DNA of 64,000 nucleotides from assembly GCA_900557275.1 (NCBI GenBank), contig USRX01000004.1, positions 62,001 to 126,000 of the forward strand, in the 5' to 3' direction. The notes beneath the pieces were generated by a model. That model was not told where the DNA came from. It saw nothing but the letters and a program-made list of their open reading frames with translations, and did not search any database. The DNA is from an uncultured Roseburia sp. (GTDB lineage Bacteria; Bacillota_A; Clostridia; Lachnospirales; Lachnospiraceae). Both the position numbers and the translations under genes were made by a program. Positions 8,454 to 16,553 of this stretch are shown piece by piece. Within the stretch, counting starts at the first letter, position 1, and every line of letters begins with the position of its first letter.

Positions 8454-10658
8454 ATGGCAAAATCATTATATATTGCAGAAAAACCAAGTGTTGCCCGGGA
8501 GTTTGGAAAAGCGCTGAAGGAGAACATGCGGTCTTATGATGGGTATACAGAATCGGAGCATGCAGTAGTTACCTGGTGTGTGGGACATCTGGTAACGATG
8601 AGCTATCCGGAAGTATACGATGAAAAATACAAAAAATGGAGTCTTACGACGCTGCCGTTTCTTCCGGAGGAATTCAAGTATGAAGTGATCCCTGCGGTAA
8701 AAAAACAGTTTGATATCGTGGCAGCTCTGTTAAACCGGCCGGATGTGGATACCATCTATGTCTGTACCGATTCCGGGCGTGAGGGAGAATACATTTACCG
8801 TCTGGTGGAACAGATGGCACATGTGGAAGGAAAGAAACGTCGCAGGGTATGGATCGATTCCCAGACGGAAGAAGAAATCCTTCGCGGAATCCGGGAAGCA
8901 AAAGATCTGTCAGAGTATGATAATCTTTCCGAGTCTGCTTATCTTCGGGCGAAAGAGGATTATCTCATGGGAATTAATTTTTCCCGTTTGCTGACGTTAA
9001 AATACGGCAATGCCATTGCATCGTTTTTGAATCAGCGATACAGCGTAGTATCGGTAGGTCGTGTCATGACCTGTGTGCTTGGCATGGTGGTAAGGCGGGA
9101 GCGTGAGATCCGTGACTTTGTGAAAACGCCGTTTTACCGTGTGCTGAATCAGATGAGTCTGGATGGCATGAAACTGGAAGGGGAATGGAAAGCGGTTGCA
9201 GGATCAAAATATTTCCAGTCTCCGAAGCTGTATAAGGAAAACGGATTTAAAGAACAGGCGGATGCAGAAGCACTTATCGCGTATTTGAAAGAAGGAGCAT
9301 CTGCAGAACAACCGCTGACGGCGCAGATCTTATCTGTGGAAAAGAAAAAGGAAAAGAAAAATCCGCCGCTGCTTTATAACTTGGCTGAGCTGCAGAATGA
9401 CTGTTCCAAAATGTTCAAAATCAGTCCGGATGAGACTCTTCGTATCGTGCAGGAGCTGTATGAGAAGAAACTGGTTACCTATCCGCGAACCGATGCCAGG
9501 GTGCTGTCTACAGCAGTATCAAAAGAAATACATAAAAATATCCGTGGATTGCAGCAGATTCCATCGGTAAAGGGATTTGCAGAGGAAATCCTTGCCGGGG
9601 ATGCCTGGAAGAAGATCGCAAAGACCCGTTACGTCAATGATAAGATGATCACGGATCACTATGCCATCATTCCAACGGGACAGGGCATTGGCGGAATCCG
9701 AAGCCTGAAGCCACTGGCGGTCAACGTCTATGAGACGATTGTGCGTCGTTTTCTGGCTGTTTTTTATCCGCAGGCAGTGTATCAGAAAGTTTCCGTGACA
9801 GCAGGTATGAAGACAGAGAGCTTTTTTGCTTCGGTAAAAGTGCTGGCAGATCCTGGATATCTGAAAGTCATGAATTATTCCTTCCGGAAAAAGGCACCCA
9901 CAGCCTCTTCAGCTGGAAATACAATGAATGGGAATTCTTCGTCAGAAAATACAGGAAATCTGGCAGAGATTGTGAAAAATCCGGTAGATGTTGCAAAGCG
10001 TTCATCAGAACAGGAAAGTGAGACAGCCGGAGAACATAATGGCGAGAATGGTGGTTCTGTAATGAGTGATGACCAGATGCTGGAAAAAGTCATGGCATTG
10101 AAAAAGGGTGCCATTCTTCCAGTTCTGGATCTTGCGATCAAAGAGGGAGAGACTTCTCCACCAAAACGTTATAACTCCGGTTCCATGATTCTTGCTATGG
10201 AAAATGCAGGCCAGCTGATCGAAGATGAGGAGTTGCGGGAACAGATCAAAGGCAGCGGTATCGGAACCAGCGCCACCAGGGCAGAGATTTTAAAGAAGCT
10301 GGTTAATAACAAATATCTGGATCTGAACAAAAAGACACAGATCATCACACCGACCCTTCAGGGAGAAATGATCTTTGATGTAGTCAATGCGTCCGTACGT
10401 TCTCTGCTGAATCCGGAGCTGACGGCCAGCTGGGAAAAAGGCTTGAATTATGTGGCAGAAGGTACGATCACACCGGAAGAATATATGGATAAGCTGGAAC
10501 ATTTCATTAAATCCCGTACCAGTGGTGTGCTGGGTCTTCGCAACCAGAGCATGTTGCTTGGATACTTTCAGCAGGCGGCAGCCTATTATAAGAAACCGGC
10601 GGCAAGGACAGGAAAAAGCAGTGCCAAGGCGAAGACGTCAGTTGCAAAGAAGGAATAA
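8454..10658 (+). CDS. topB: DNA topoisomerase III (type IA)
   Basis: 734 aa. Toprim domain at the N-terminus (IAEKPSVA with Glu9; TDSGREGE at 105-112), then the type IA core with catalytic Tyr343 in VTYPRTDARV. It decatenates and relaxes negatively supercoiled DNA via a 5'-phosphotyrosine. The region around residues 485-545 is a low-complexity Ser/Asn/Glu-rich insertion within the core, and the C-terminus ends in a Lys/Ala-rich basic tail rather than zinc fingers. RBS AGAAAGAGAAC. Chromosomal or mobile-element origin cannot be told; firmicute genomes often carry several such genes, and this one sits next to a toxin-antitoxin module. Confidence 0.92.
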   Translation: MAKSLYIAEKPSVAREFGKALKENMRSYDGYTESEHAVVTWCVGHLVTMSYPEVYDEKYKKWSLTTLPFLPEEFKYEVIPAVKKQFDIVAALLNRPDVDTIYVCTDSGREGEYIYRLVEQMAHVEGKKRRRVWIDSQTEEEILRGIREAKDLSEYDNLSESAYLRAKEDYLMGINFSRLLTLKYGNAIASFLNQRYSVVSVGRVMTCVLGMVVRREREIRDFVKTPFYRVLNQMSLDGMKLEGEWKAVAGSKYFQSPKLYKENGFKEQADAEALIAYLKEGASAEQPLTAQILSVEKKKEKKNPPLLYNLAELQNDCSKMFKISPDETLRIVQELYEKKLVTYPRTDARVLSTAVSKEIHKNIRGLQQIPSVKGFAEEILAGDAWKKIAKTRYVNDKMITDHYAIIPTGQGIGGIRSLKPLAVNVYETIVRRFLAVFYPQAVYQKVSVTAGMKTESFFASVKVLADPGYLKVMNYSFRKKAPTASSAGNTMNGNSSSENTGNLAEIVKNPVDVAKRSSEQESETAGEHNGENGGSVMSDDQMLEKVMALKKGAILPVLDLAIKEGETSPPKRYNSGSMILAMENAGQLIEDEELREQIKGSGIGTSATRAEILKKLVNNKYLDLNKKTQIITPTLQGEMIFDVVNASVRSLLNPELTASWEKGLNYVAEGTITPEEYMDKLEHFIKSRTSGVLGLRNQSMLLGYFQQAAAYYKKPAARTGKSSAKAKTSVAKKE

Positions 10659-10899
10659 GGGTTTCATAATAGAAAAAATGTGACTATTTGCGATGTCAGC
10701 TGAAGGTAGGGACTGGAGATTTCTATAAAAATATTGACATAACTACCTGTGTTTCCAATCAAATGTGTTGGGATAGATTTATGTGCTTTTATGAAATGCA
10801 ATGTAAAAAAATATATTAAAGACAGAGATTAAACTATACATTTTTTTAAAAGGGATTATAATAGAAATTACATTAAGAAACAAGAGACGAGGGAAGAAA

Positions 10900-11571
10900 A
10901 TGGAACAGTGTAAGATTAAAAATATGTACGACCTGACAAAAACGATTGCAGCAGACTATTTTGAGACTGCGGAATATCCGTGGGAGCTTCTGGCTGGAAT
11001 TTCTGATTATATCAAAACGCTGGGTAAGGCGCTTGATCCGGAAAAATTTGATGAGGTTTCCGAAAATGTATGGGTGGCAAAAACTGCAACTGTGGCACCG
11101 ACTGCACATCTTGGCGCACCGTTGATCGTTGATGAAGAAGCGGAGATCCGTCACTGTGCATTTGTGCGTGGATCAGCGATCGTTGGAAAAGGCGCAGTCG
11201 TAGGAAATTCTACGGAATTAAAAAATGTAATCCTGTTTGATAAAGTGCAGGTGCCGCATTACAATTATGTCGGAGACTCTATCCTTGGATACAAAGCACA
11301 TATGGGAGCCGGATCCATCACTTCCAATGTAAAATCAGATAAAACACTGGTTATCGTAAGAGATGGCAAAGAAGAGATTCTGACCGGACGTAAAAAATTT
11401 GGCGCGATGCTGGGCAATGAAGTAGAAGTAGGGTGCAACAGTGTACTGAACCCGGGAACCGTCATCGGACCGCATACAAATGTGTATCCGTTATCTATGG
11501 TGCGTGGCGTTGTGGCAGCAAATTCCATCTACAAAAATAAAAATGAAGTTGTTGTGAAAACCGACAAATAA
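10900..11571 (+). CDS. Left-handed beta-helix acyl-/nucleotidyltransferase-like protein
   Basis: 223 aa. After an 80-residue helical N-terminus the protein has hexapeptide-type repeats (VGKGAVVGNSTELKNVILFDKV, then MGAGSITSNV, then VEVGCNSVLNPGTVIGPHTNVYP) that build a left-handed beta-helix like the acetyltransferase half of GlmU. The nucleotidyltransferase half is missing, so it is not a complete UDP-GlcNAc pyrophosphorylase although such genes are often so named. Substrate unknown; sugar-nucleotide acetylation is the likely chemistry. A TATAAT lies at 10857, 38 bp before the start, without a clear -35. Confidence 0.8.
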   Translation: MEQCKIKNMYDLTKTIAADYFETAEYPWELLAGISDYIKTLGKALDPEKFDEVSENVWVAKTATVAPTAHLGAPLIVDEEAEIRHCAFVRGSAIVGKGAVVGNSTELKNVILFDKVQVPHYNYVGDSILGYKAHMGAGSITSNVKSDKTLVIVRDGKEEILTGRKKFGAMLGNEVEVGCNSVLNPGTVIGPHTNVYPLSMVRGVVAANSIYKNKNEVVVKTDK

Positions 11572-11574
11572 TGA

Positions 11575-11604
11575 TTGGCAAATTTTGTGTAAATTGGTTA
11601 TAAT
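11575..11604 (+). promoter_or_regulatory. Predicted promoter of the NifU-like/GGGtGRT operon
   Basis: TTGGCA and TATAAT with 18-bp spacing, leaving a leader of about 165 nt before the start at 11778. The leader shows no riboswitch I can name. Confidence 0.6.
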
Positions 11605-11777
11605 ATTTTTGTATAAAACCCCTTTACGAATACATAAAAGTGTGCGACAATAGGGGTATGTTAAAAGAATAACAATCTTAAAAACTGTTGTGAACCGGAC
11701 AGGCTTTTTTTGTGTCATGAATGGGGACGGCAGGACAAAGCTATTGTTAAACTTAACCAAGAGAAAGGAGTTCAACA

Positions 11778-12470
11778 ATGATTTATTCCAAAGAAGTAGA
11801 ATTGATGTGCCCGGTTGCAAAAGGCGCAAAACATGAACCTGCTCCAATCCCGGAAGAGGGAAAATGGGTTCATTCCAAAAAAATTGAAGACATTTCCGGT
11901 TTTACCCATGGTGTAGGCTGGTGTGCTCCTCAGCAGGGTGCCTGTAAACTGACACTGAACGTAAAAGACGGTATCATCGAGGAGGCTCTGATCGAGACTA
12001 TCGGATGTTCAGGTATGACACATTCTGCAGCTATGGCAGCTGAGATTTTACAGGGAAAAACAATTTTAGAGGCACTGAATACAGACCTTGTATGTGATGC
12101 AATCAATACGGCAATGCGTGAGCTGTTCCTTCAGATTGTCTATGGAAGAACTCAGAGTGCTTTCTCCGATGACGGACTTGCAATCGGTGCAGGACTGGAA
12201 GACCTTGGTAAAGGACTTCGTTCTCAGGTTGGCACTATGTATGCAACCAAAGAAAAAGGCGTTCGTTATCTGGAAATGGCAGAGGGCTATGTAACAGGTA
12301 TTGCTCTGGATGAAGATAATGAGGTTATTGGCTATCAGTTCGTAAGCCTTGGAAAAATGACTGACTTTATCAAAAATGGCGATGACCCGAATACTGCATG
12401 GGAGAAAGCAAAAGGCCAGTATGGTCGTGTAGAAGATGCAGTTAAGATCATCGATCCGAGAAAGGAGTAA
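11778..12470 (+). CDS. NifU-like iron-sulfur cluster assembly scaffold protein
   Basis: 230 aa, RBS AAAGGAG. The middle resembles the IscU/NifU N-terminal fold, with cysteines in GWCAPQQGACK, IGCSGMTHSAAMAAE and TDLVCDAINTAM placed as in cluster-scaffold proteins. It forms a fixed pair with the next gene six bases on (GGGtGRT protein), an arrangement seen across Clostridia and other anaerobes. Role in Fe-S assembly is family inference; no sufS/sufB genes are close. The C-terminal 70 residues are not part of the classic scaffold and look specific to this paired subfamily. Confidence 0.8.
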   Translation: MIYSKEVELMCPVAKGAKHEPAPIPEEGKWVHSKKIEDISGFTHGVGWCAPQQGACKLTLNVKDGIIEEALIETIGCSGMTHSAAMAAEILQGKTILEALNTDLVCDAINTAMRELFLQIVYGRTQSAFSDDGLAIGAGLEDLGKGLRSQVGTMYATKEKGVRYLEMAEGYVTGIALDEDNEVIGYQFVSLGKMTDFIKNGDDPNTAWEKAKGQYGRVEDAVKIIDPRKE

Positions 12471-12476
12471 GGAACA

Positions 12477-13487
12477 ATGGCTTTATTTGAATCATATGAA
12501 AGAAGAATTGACCAGATCAATTCTGTTTTAAACAGTTATGGAATTGCTTCTATCGAAGAAGCAGAGAAAATCACAAAAGATGCCGGTCTGGATGTATATG
12601 ATCAGGTTAAAAAGATTCAGCCGATCTGTTTTGAAAATGCATGTTGGGCTTACACTGTAGGCGCAGCGATCGCAATCAAAAAAGGATGTCGGAAAGCATC
12701 TGATGCAGCAGCAGCTATCGGCGAAGGTCTTCAGGCTTTCTGTATTCCGGGTTCTGTAGCTGACCATCGTAAAGTAGGTCTTGGACATGGTAATCTTGGC
12801 AAGATGCTTCTGGAAGAAGAGACAGAGTGCTTCTGCTTCCTTGCCGGTCATGAGTCTTTTGCAGCAGCTGAAGGCGCTATCGGTATCGCTGAAAAAGCAA
12901 ACAAAGTTCGTAAAAAACCTCTGCGTGTTATCCTGAACGGTCTTGGAAAAGATGCTGCTCAGATTATTTCACGTATCAATGGTTTTACATTCGTAGAGAC
13001 AAAATACGATTATAAAGAAGCAAAACTGAATATCGTATATGAAAAAGCATATTCCAAAGGACTGCGTGCTTCTGTAAAATGTTACGGTGCAGATGACGTT
13101 CAGGAAGGTGTTGCTATCATGCATCATGAGAACGTTGGTGTTTCCATCACAGGTAACTCCACCAACCCGACACGTTTCCAGCACCCGGTTGCAGGTACAT
13201 ACAAAAAAGAATGTATCGAGCAGGGTAAAAAATACTTCTCCGTTGCATCCGGCGGTGGTACAGGCCGTACCCTTCATCCGGACAACATGGGCGCAGGTCC
13301 TGCTTCCTATGGTATGACAGATACAATGGGACGTATGCATTCTGATGCACAATTTGCCGGTTCTTCTTCAGTTCCTGCTCACGTTGAGATGATGGGACTG
13401 ATCGGAATGGGTAACAACCCGATGGTTGGTGCTACAGTAGCAGTTGCTGTATCCGTTGAGGAAGCTGCAAACGCTGGTAAGTTCTAA
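12477..13487 (+). CDS. GGGtGRT protein (conserved partner of the NifU-like scaffold)
   Basis: 336 aa; the name-giving SGGGTGRTLHPDN motif is at about residues 258-270. Glycine/alanine-rich, no membrane segments, with conserved cysteines in the first half (PICFENACWAY, ECFCFLAGHE). The function is not established; the constant pairing with a NifU-like scaffold suggests handling of an Fe-S or other metal cofactor. RBS AAAGGAGTAAGGAAC lies partly in the end of the preceding gene, so translation is coupled. Codon use is that of a well-expressed gene. Confidence 0.85.
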   Translation: MALFESYERRIDQINSVLNSYGIASIEEAEKITKDAGLDVYDQVKKIQPICFENACWAYTVGAAIAIKKGCRKASDAAAAIGEGLQAFCIPGSVADHRKVGLGHGNLGKMLLEEETECFCFLAGHESFAAAEGAIGIAEKANKVRKKPLRVILNGLGKDAAQIISRINGFTFVETKYDYKEAKLNIVYEKAYSKGLRASVKCYGADDVQEGVAIMHHENVGVSITGNSTNPTRFQHPVAGTYKKECIEQGKKYFSVASGGGTGRTLHPDNMGAGPASYGMTDTMGRMHSDAQFAGSSSVPAHVEMMGLIGMGNNPMVGATVAVAVSVEEAANAGKF

Positions 13488-13555
13488 GAAATACAGTATT
13501 TTCAATACTTTGTGAAAGTATTTAGGAGTAGTTAAAAGTAGGGTAATGTGGGTTG

Positions 13556-13601
13556 TTCCTACATTATTCCTACACTATTCCTATACTAAATTCATACACT
13601 A
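13556..13601. repeat. Four tandem 11-bp repeats
   Basis: TTCCTACATTA, TTCCTACACTA and TTCCTATACTA follow each other without gaps (13556-13588), then a looser fourth copy to 13601. This regular 11-bp array resembles protein-binding iterons or integrase arm-type sites. It lies just upstream of a long hairpin and an excisionase-like fragment. Confidence 0.6.
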
Positions 13602-13629
13602 TAAGTTATGGAATCAACAGAAAACAGTA

Positions 13630-13737
13630 TATCTTTATAAAAAGGCATTTCCTACAATGATATGTACTCTTTTTACTGGATAAAACAGTAAGGAGGGTAC
13701 ATATCAAATGTGAGGAAATGCCTTTTTTATAAAGATA
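13630..13737. repeat. 108-nt near-perfect hairpin (MITE-like)
   Basis: The arms are about 50 nt each. From outside inward they share TATCTTTATAAA, AAGGCATTTCCT, GATATGTAC and TTACTG, with a loop of about 7 nt. Arm differences are mostly T/C, so the RNA stem would be kept by G-U pairs. It encodes no protein and looks like a miniature inverted-repeat element or the fused ends of a lost insertion sequence. Confidence 0.7.
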
Positions 13738-13818
13738 AGGATTTTATTGCTCCATGATTTTATTTTTACAAAATATGGCCGATATTCTAAAATAACAATT
13801 GAAATGAGGAACACATTA

Positions 13819-13965
13819 ATGAATGAAAATATGTTTGCAAATGGATCAGTTCCGGTAAAAGTAGCTGCAAGGGTATATGGAAAGGGAAACGTCAATGAAC
13901 AGAAAAGGATATGCAATGAACGCTCCTTTACTTATAGGGTTTTTATAAGCGGTTTTCTTCGGTAA
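13819..13965 (+). pseudogene. 5' fragment of an excisionase-like DNA-binding gene
   Basis: From ATG 13819 (GAGGAAC upstream) the first 23 residues, through PVKVAARVYGKG, resemble the start of small helix-turn-helix excisionase/adaptor proteins carried by Clostridia mobile elements (pattern PVxVAAxVYGK). After the Gly the match stops and the remaining residues are unlike any family I know. It reads as a gene head cut off by deletion, in keeping with the repeats just upstream. Confidence 0.4.
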
Positions 13966-14029
13966 TTTGTTGACCACACTGTAGAACTGTGCAATAATAC
14001 AATTAGAACTGCTTTACGGAGGTGTGCAT

Positions 14030-15214
14030 ATGTTTAAGGTAAATCCATACAGACCAGGTGCTGGTTTGATGCCTGTTTATATCGCAGGACGAGACGATGA
14101 GATAAACGCCGTTAGCGAAATGTTTATGGCTTTAAAATTAAATATACCGACACAGTCTGTTATTTTCAGTGGTTTGCGTGGTGTTGGAAAGACGGTTCTT
14201 ATTAACAAATTACAGTCTATCGCAGAGGAACAGGAGATTTTCTGTAAGCATATTGAAGTGGAGGAACGAAAAGATTTTATTTCTCAGATGGCTGCCTGCT
14301 GTCAGGCATTTCTGAGAAAAATCAGTGCAAAAGAGAAATTTCGATCACTTATACAGAAGCCGTTGGATGCAGTAAAGGCTCTTGTAGTGTCATTTGATCC
14401 AAAAGACAATACTTTTTCACTGTCGATGCAGGAACGGGAACTTTACCATACTGTAAATCTGACACAGGGGCTGACAGATGTTCTTACTTCTCTTGGAGAG
14501 GTGGCTCTTAAAACGGCAACTCCGATCTGCTTTTTTATTGATGAGATTCAGTACATGAGATCAGAAGAACTGGGGGCTTTTCTTGCTGCGTTGCATCGGG
14601 CAAATCAGTTGGGCTATCCGATCATGATCATAGGAGCTGGATTGCCAAAGATTTATAAGATGTTGTCAGAAGAAAAATCATATTCGGAGCGATTGTTTAT
14701 TTACAGGGAAATCGATTCTTTGGATTATGAACAGTCCAGAGAAGCTATTGAGAGACCGGCAAAATCATTTGGTGTTTCCTATACAGAAGATGCAGTAAAA
14801 AGAATTATAGAGATCACAAAAGGGTATCCATACTTTATTCAGGAATTGTGTAAGCTGATCTATCAGAACACAGAGAAAAAAGAAATTGATTGTTCAGAAG
14901 TAGATGGATGTGTGGAAGAATTTTATGATACTCTGGATGGGGGATTTTTCCGTGTCCGATACGAGCGGTGTTCGGCAGGGGATAAGAAATTTGTTTTTGC
15001 TATGGTAAAATGCGGCAAGCTTCCCTGTACGATTTCTAATGTTGCACTGAATATGCATAAAACCGTAACTGCGATATCTACGTTAAGAGCGCAGCTGATC
15101 AACAAGGGAATTATCTATCCGGTAAGATACAAAGAACTGGATTTTACGGTTCCGGAATTTAAGGGATTTATCCAGCGGCTGGATGAATATCAGGAATGGC
15201 TGGAAGAAAATTGA
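14030..15214 (+). CDS. Orc1/Cdc6-like AAA ATPase of unknown role
   Basis: 394 aa, start at ATG 14030 with TACGGAGG seven bases upstream. ATPase domain with Walker A GLRGVGKT (residues 48-55), Walker B ICFFIDEIQ and a sensor-like arginine region, followed by a winged-helix-like C-terminus (about 300-390). This COG1672-type architecture is common in accessory regions; such proteins have been linked to DNA-binding NTPase or defence-related functions, but no specific role can be assigned. No partner gene is adjacent. Its neighbour upstream is a mobile-element scar, which suggests it came with that element. Confidence 0.75.
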   Translation: MFKVNPYRPGAGLMPVYIAGRDDEINAVSEMFMALKLNIPTQSVIFSGLRGVGKTVLINKLQSIAEEQEIFCKHIEVEERKDFISQMAACCQAFLRKISAKEKFRSLIQKPLDAVKALVVSFDPKDNTFSLSMQERELYHTVNLTQGLTDVLTSLGEVALKTATPICFFIDEIQYMRSEELGAFLAALHRANQLGYPIMIIGAGLPKIYKMLSEEKSYSERLFIYREIDSLDYEQSREAIERPAKSFGVSYTEDAVKRIIEITKGYPYFIQELCKLIYQNTEKKEIDCSEVDGCVEEFYDTLDGGFFRVRYERCSAGDKKFVFAMVKCGKLPCTISNVALNMHKTVTAISTLRAQLINKGIIYPVRYKELDFTVPEFKGFIQRLDEYQEWLEEN

Positions 15215-15225
15215 TAGGGTAATTA

Positions 15226-15657
15226 CTAAAAGCTCTCCAGAATATGGAGAGCTTTTTTGTATTTCTCCAGTCGTTTCAGATCTTCTGTTGTAACAGAATT
15301 TAAGCGTGTAAGATCACTGTTATGTTTCAAATCCGCAATCTTTACTTTACGGGCCAGCGGATTGGTGCTGAGCTTGCGGATATAATCCATATAAGAAATG
15401 GGGAGGTCATGGGTCAGCAGCAGAAGGGCATCAATGATCTCCTGATCAAACCCGGCTTCGCGCAGATCTGATGCAGTATAAGCTGTATCCTCCATAACAT
15501 CATGCAAAAGGGCAACAATAGTAGTTGCCTCGTCAGACATCTGTTCCGCTACATGGAGAGGATGTGTGACATAGGGTAATCCGCTTTTATCCAGTTGTCC
15601 GTCATGTGCCTGATAACAAAGCTTTATGGCCTGTTTTGTCTTTTGGGTGTAGATCAT
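15226..15657 (-). CDS. HD-domain phosphohydrolase (RelA/SpoT hydrolase-like, small)
   Basis: 143 aa. HD-superfamily motifs in order: THPLHVAEQM (His32), ALLHDVMEDT (His52-Asp53) and VKIADLKHN near residue 107, the pattern of the (p)ppGpp-hydrolase half of RelA/SpoT. There is no synthetase domain, so it is a stand-alone hydrolase of the Mesh1/small-alarmone-hydrolase type. It may degrade (p)ppGpp or related nucleotides; the substrate is inferred from family. Good RBS AAAGGA seven bases before the ATG. Monocistronic and convergent with the ATPase gene. Confidence 0.8.
   Translation of the reverse strand: MIYTQKTKQAIKLCYQAHDGQLDKSGLPYVTHPLHVAEQMSDEATTIVALLHDVMEDTAYTASDLREAGFDQEIIDALLLLTHDLPISYMDYIRKLSTNPLARKVKIADLKHNSDLTRLNSVTTEDLKRLEKYKKALHILESF
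15228..15258. terminator. Bidirectional terminator between convergent genes
   Basis: AAAGCTCTCCA and TGGAGAGCTTT form an 11-bp stem with a 5-nt loop and T runs on both strands. It ends the ATPase transcript and overlaps the last codons of the convergent HD gene. Confidence 0.88.
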
Positions 15658-15658
15658 A

Positions 15659-16315
15659 AAAAATCCTTTCGAATATATATCTTTCGTTTGTAACTTCCTC
15701 TACGGAAACTGTTATTGAAGTAGCAGCTTCAACGAATAATTTTATTCGGCTTATTTTTATCAATAGTATATTTGTATTTTATGTATTTGTAAAATGTTTT
15801 CTGAAAGTTTTACGTTAAGTAGTTATGCTATTGACATAAATTGTTGCAACTATTGTTGTGTGTTGTTTTACATCCGGTCAAGAATTGGAGCTGAGGAAGA
15901 GAGGGGATTGTAGCACAGAAAAATATGACAGAGATGAGGTTGTACAGAAGCAGCTAAAGACAGGACATAAATTAAAGGATATATATGTTACGTTTAGAAA
16001 CAAAGGAATGGTTTAGAGATAGTAGTTATTAAAGTACTAATGATGTAAATATAAAACATATAAAATAAATAGGCAATATAAACAAAATAGGAGTTTCCTC
16101 TTTTGGGAAATTGCCTTAAATTCGTTCTGTATAAATTTTCATCTTGAAAAAGAGAGTTTTTGAACTTAAAAACAATAGAAAATATGAGATATAAAGAGAA
16201 AATAAGATTAAAATAATTATTTTGCATAAATATACTGATTTATGATTTGAAAATAAGAAATTAATGTTAAAAAACAGGATCGATAAAAATTTTAAAATAA
16301 AAACCATATTACCTA
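15659..16315. other. AT-rich gap without a supported gene
   Basis: About 650 bp. Two small hairpins lie side by side at 15715-15732 (TTGAAG/CTTCAA) and 15733-15748 (CGAATAA/TTATTCG). One short open frame ending at 16016 (tail KLKDIYVTFRNKGMV) has only a TTG start and no ribosome site, and could be a gene remnant. Nothing else is evident. Confidence 0.5.
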
Positions 16316-16344
16316 TTGACAAAGTATGTAAAAGAGGGTATTAT
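16316..16344 (+). promoter_or_regulatory. Predicted promoter of the metY leader
   Basis: TTGACA with TATTAT 17 bp downstream (an overlapping TATAAT would need 20 bp). It gives a leader of about 200 nt before metY, containing the cysteine-rich ORF at 16407. Confidence 0.65.
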
Positions 16345-16406
16345 AATGCCCATAGAAAAACATACTATTCAGATATGTTTAAGCAAATAAGAAAGGAATT
16401 ACAGCA

Positions 16407-16472
16407 ATGAAAAGAGAACAACGACTGTTATATTATTTGCAAAGGGATGAACGAATGTGTTGCTGGTGTTGA
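16407..16472 (+). CDS. Cysteine-rich leader peptide upstream of metY
   Basis: A 21-codon ORF behind AAAGGAATTACAGCA. The peptide starts MKREQ and ends MCCWC directly before TGA: three cysteine codons among the last four. Such an ending is the signature of translation-sensing leaders, where ribosome stalling at scarce amino-acid codons changes expression downstream; cysteine leaders of this kind are known in mycobacteria. The next gene, metY, consumes sulfide and needs control by sulfur supply. The leader contains a weak AU stem (16429-16436 with 16525-16532) but no clear terminator, so the mechanism is open. Confidence 0.65.
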   Translation: MKREQRLLYYLQRDERMCCWC

Positions 16473-16553
16473 AATTTAGGTCAGTAAACAAAATTTTATA
16501 GTGAATAAAATGAAAAAAGAGATTATAATATAGAAGATTAGGAGAATACAAAG

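Noticed and set aside
10900..11571. glmU as gene name
   Set aside because: The uridyltransferase half is absent; only the beta-helix part is present.
16524..16529. TATAAT close to the metY start as a second promoter
   Set aside because: No -35 box at proper distance, and it would leave almost no untranslated leader; the same bases can pair inside the leader.
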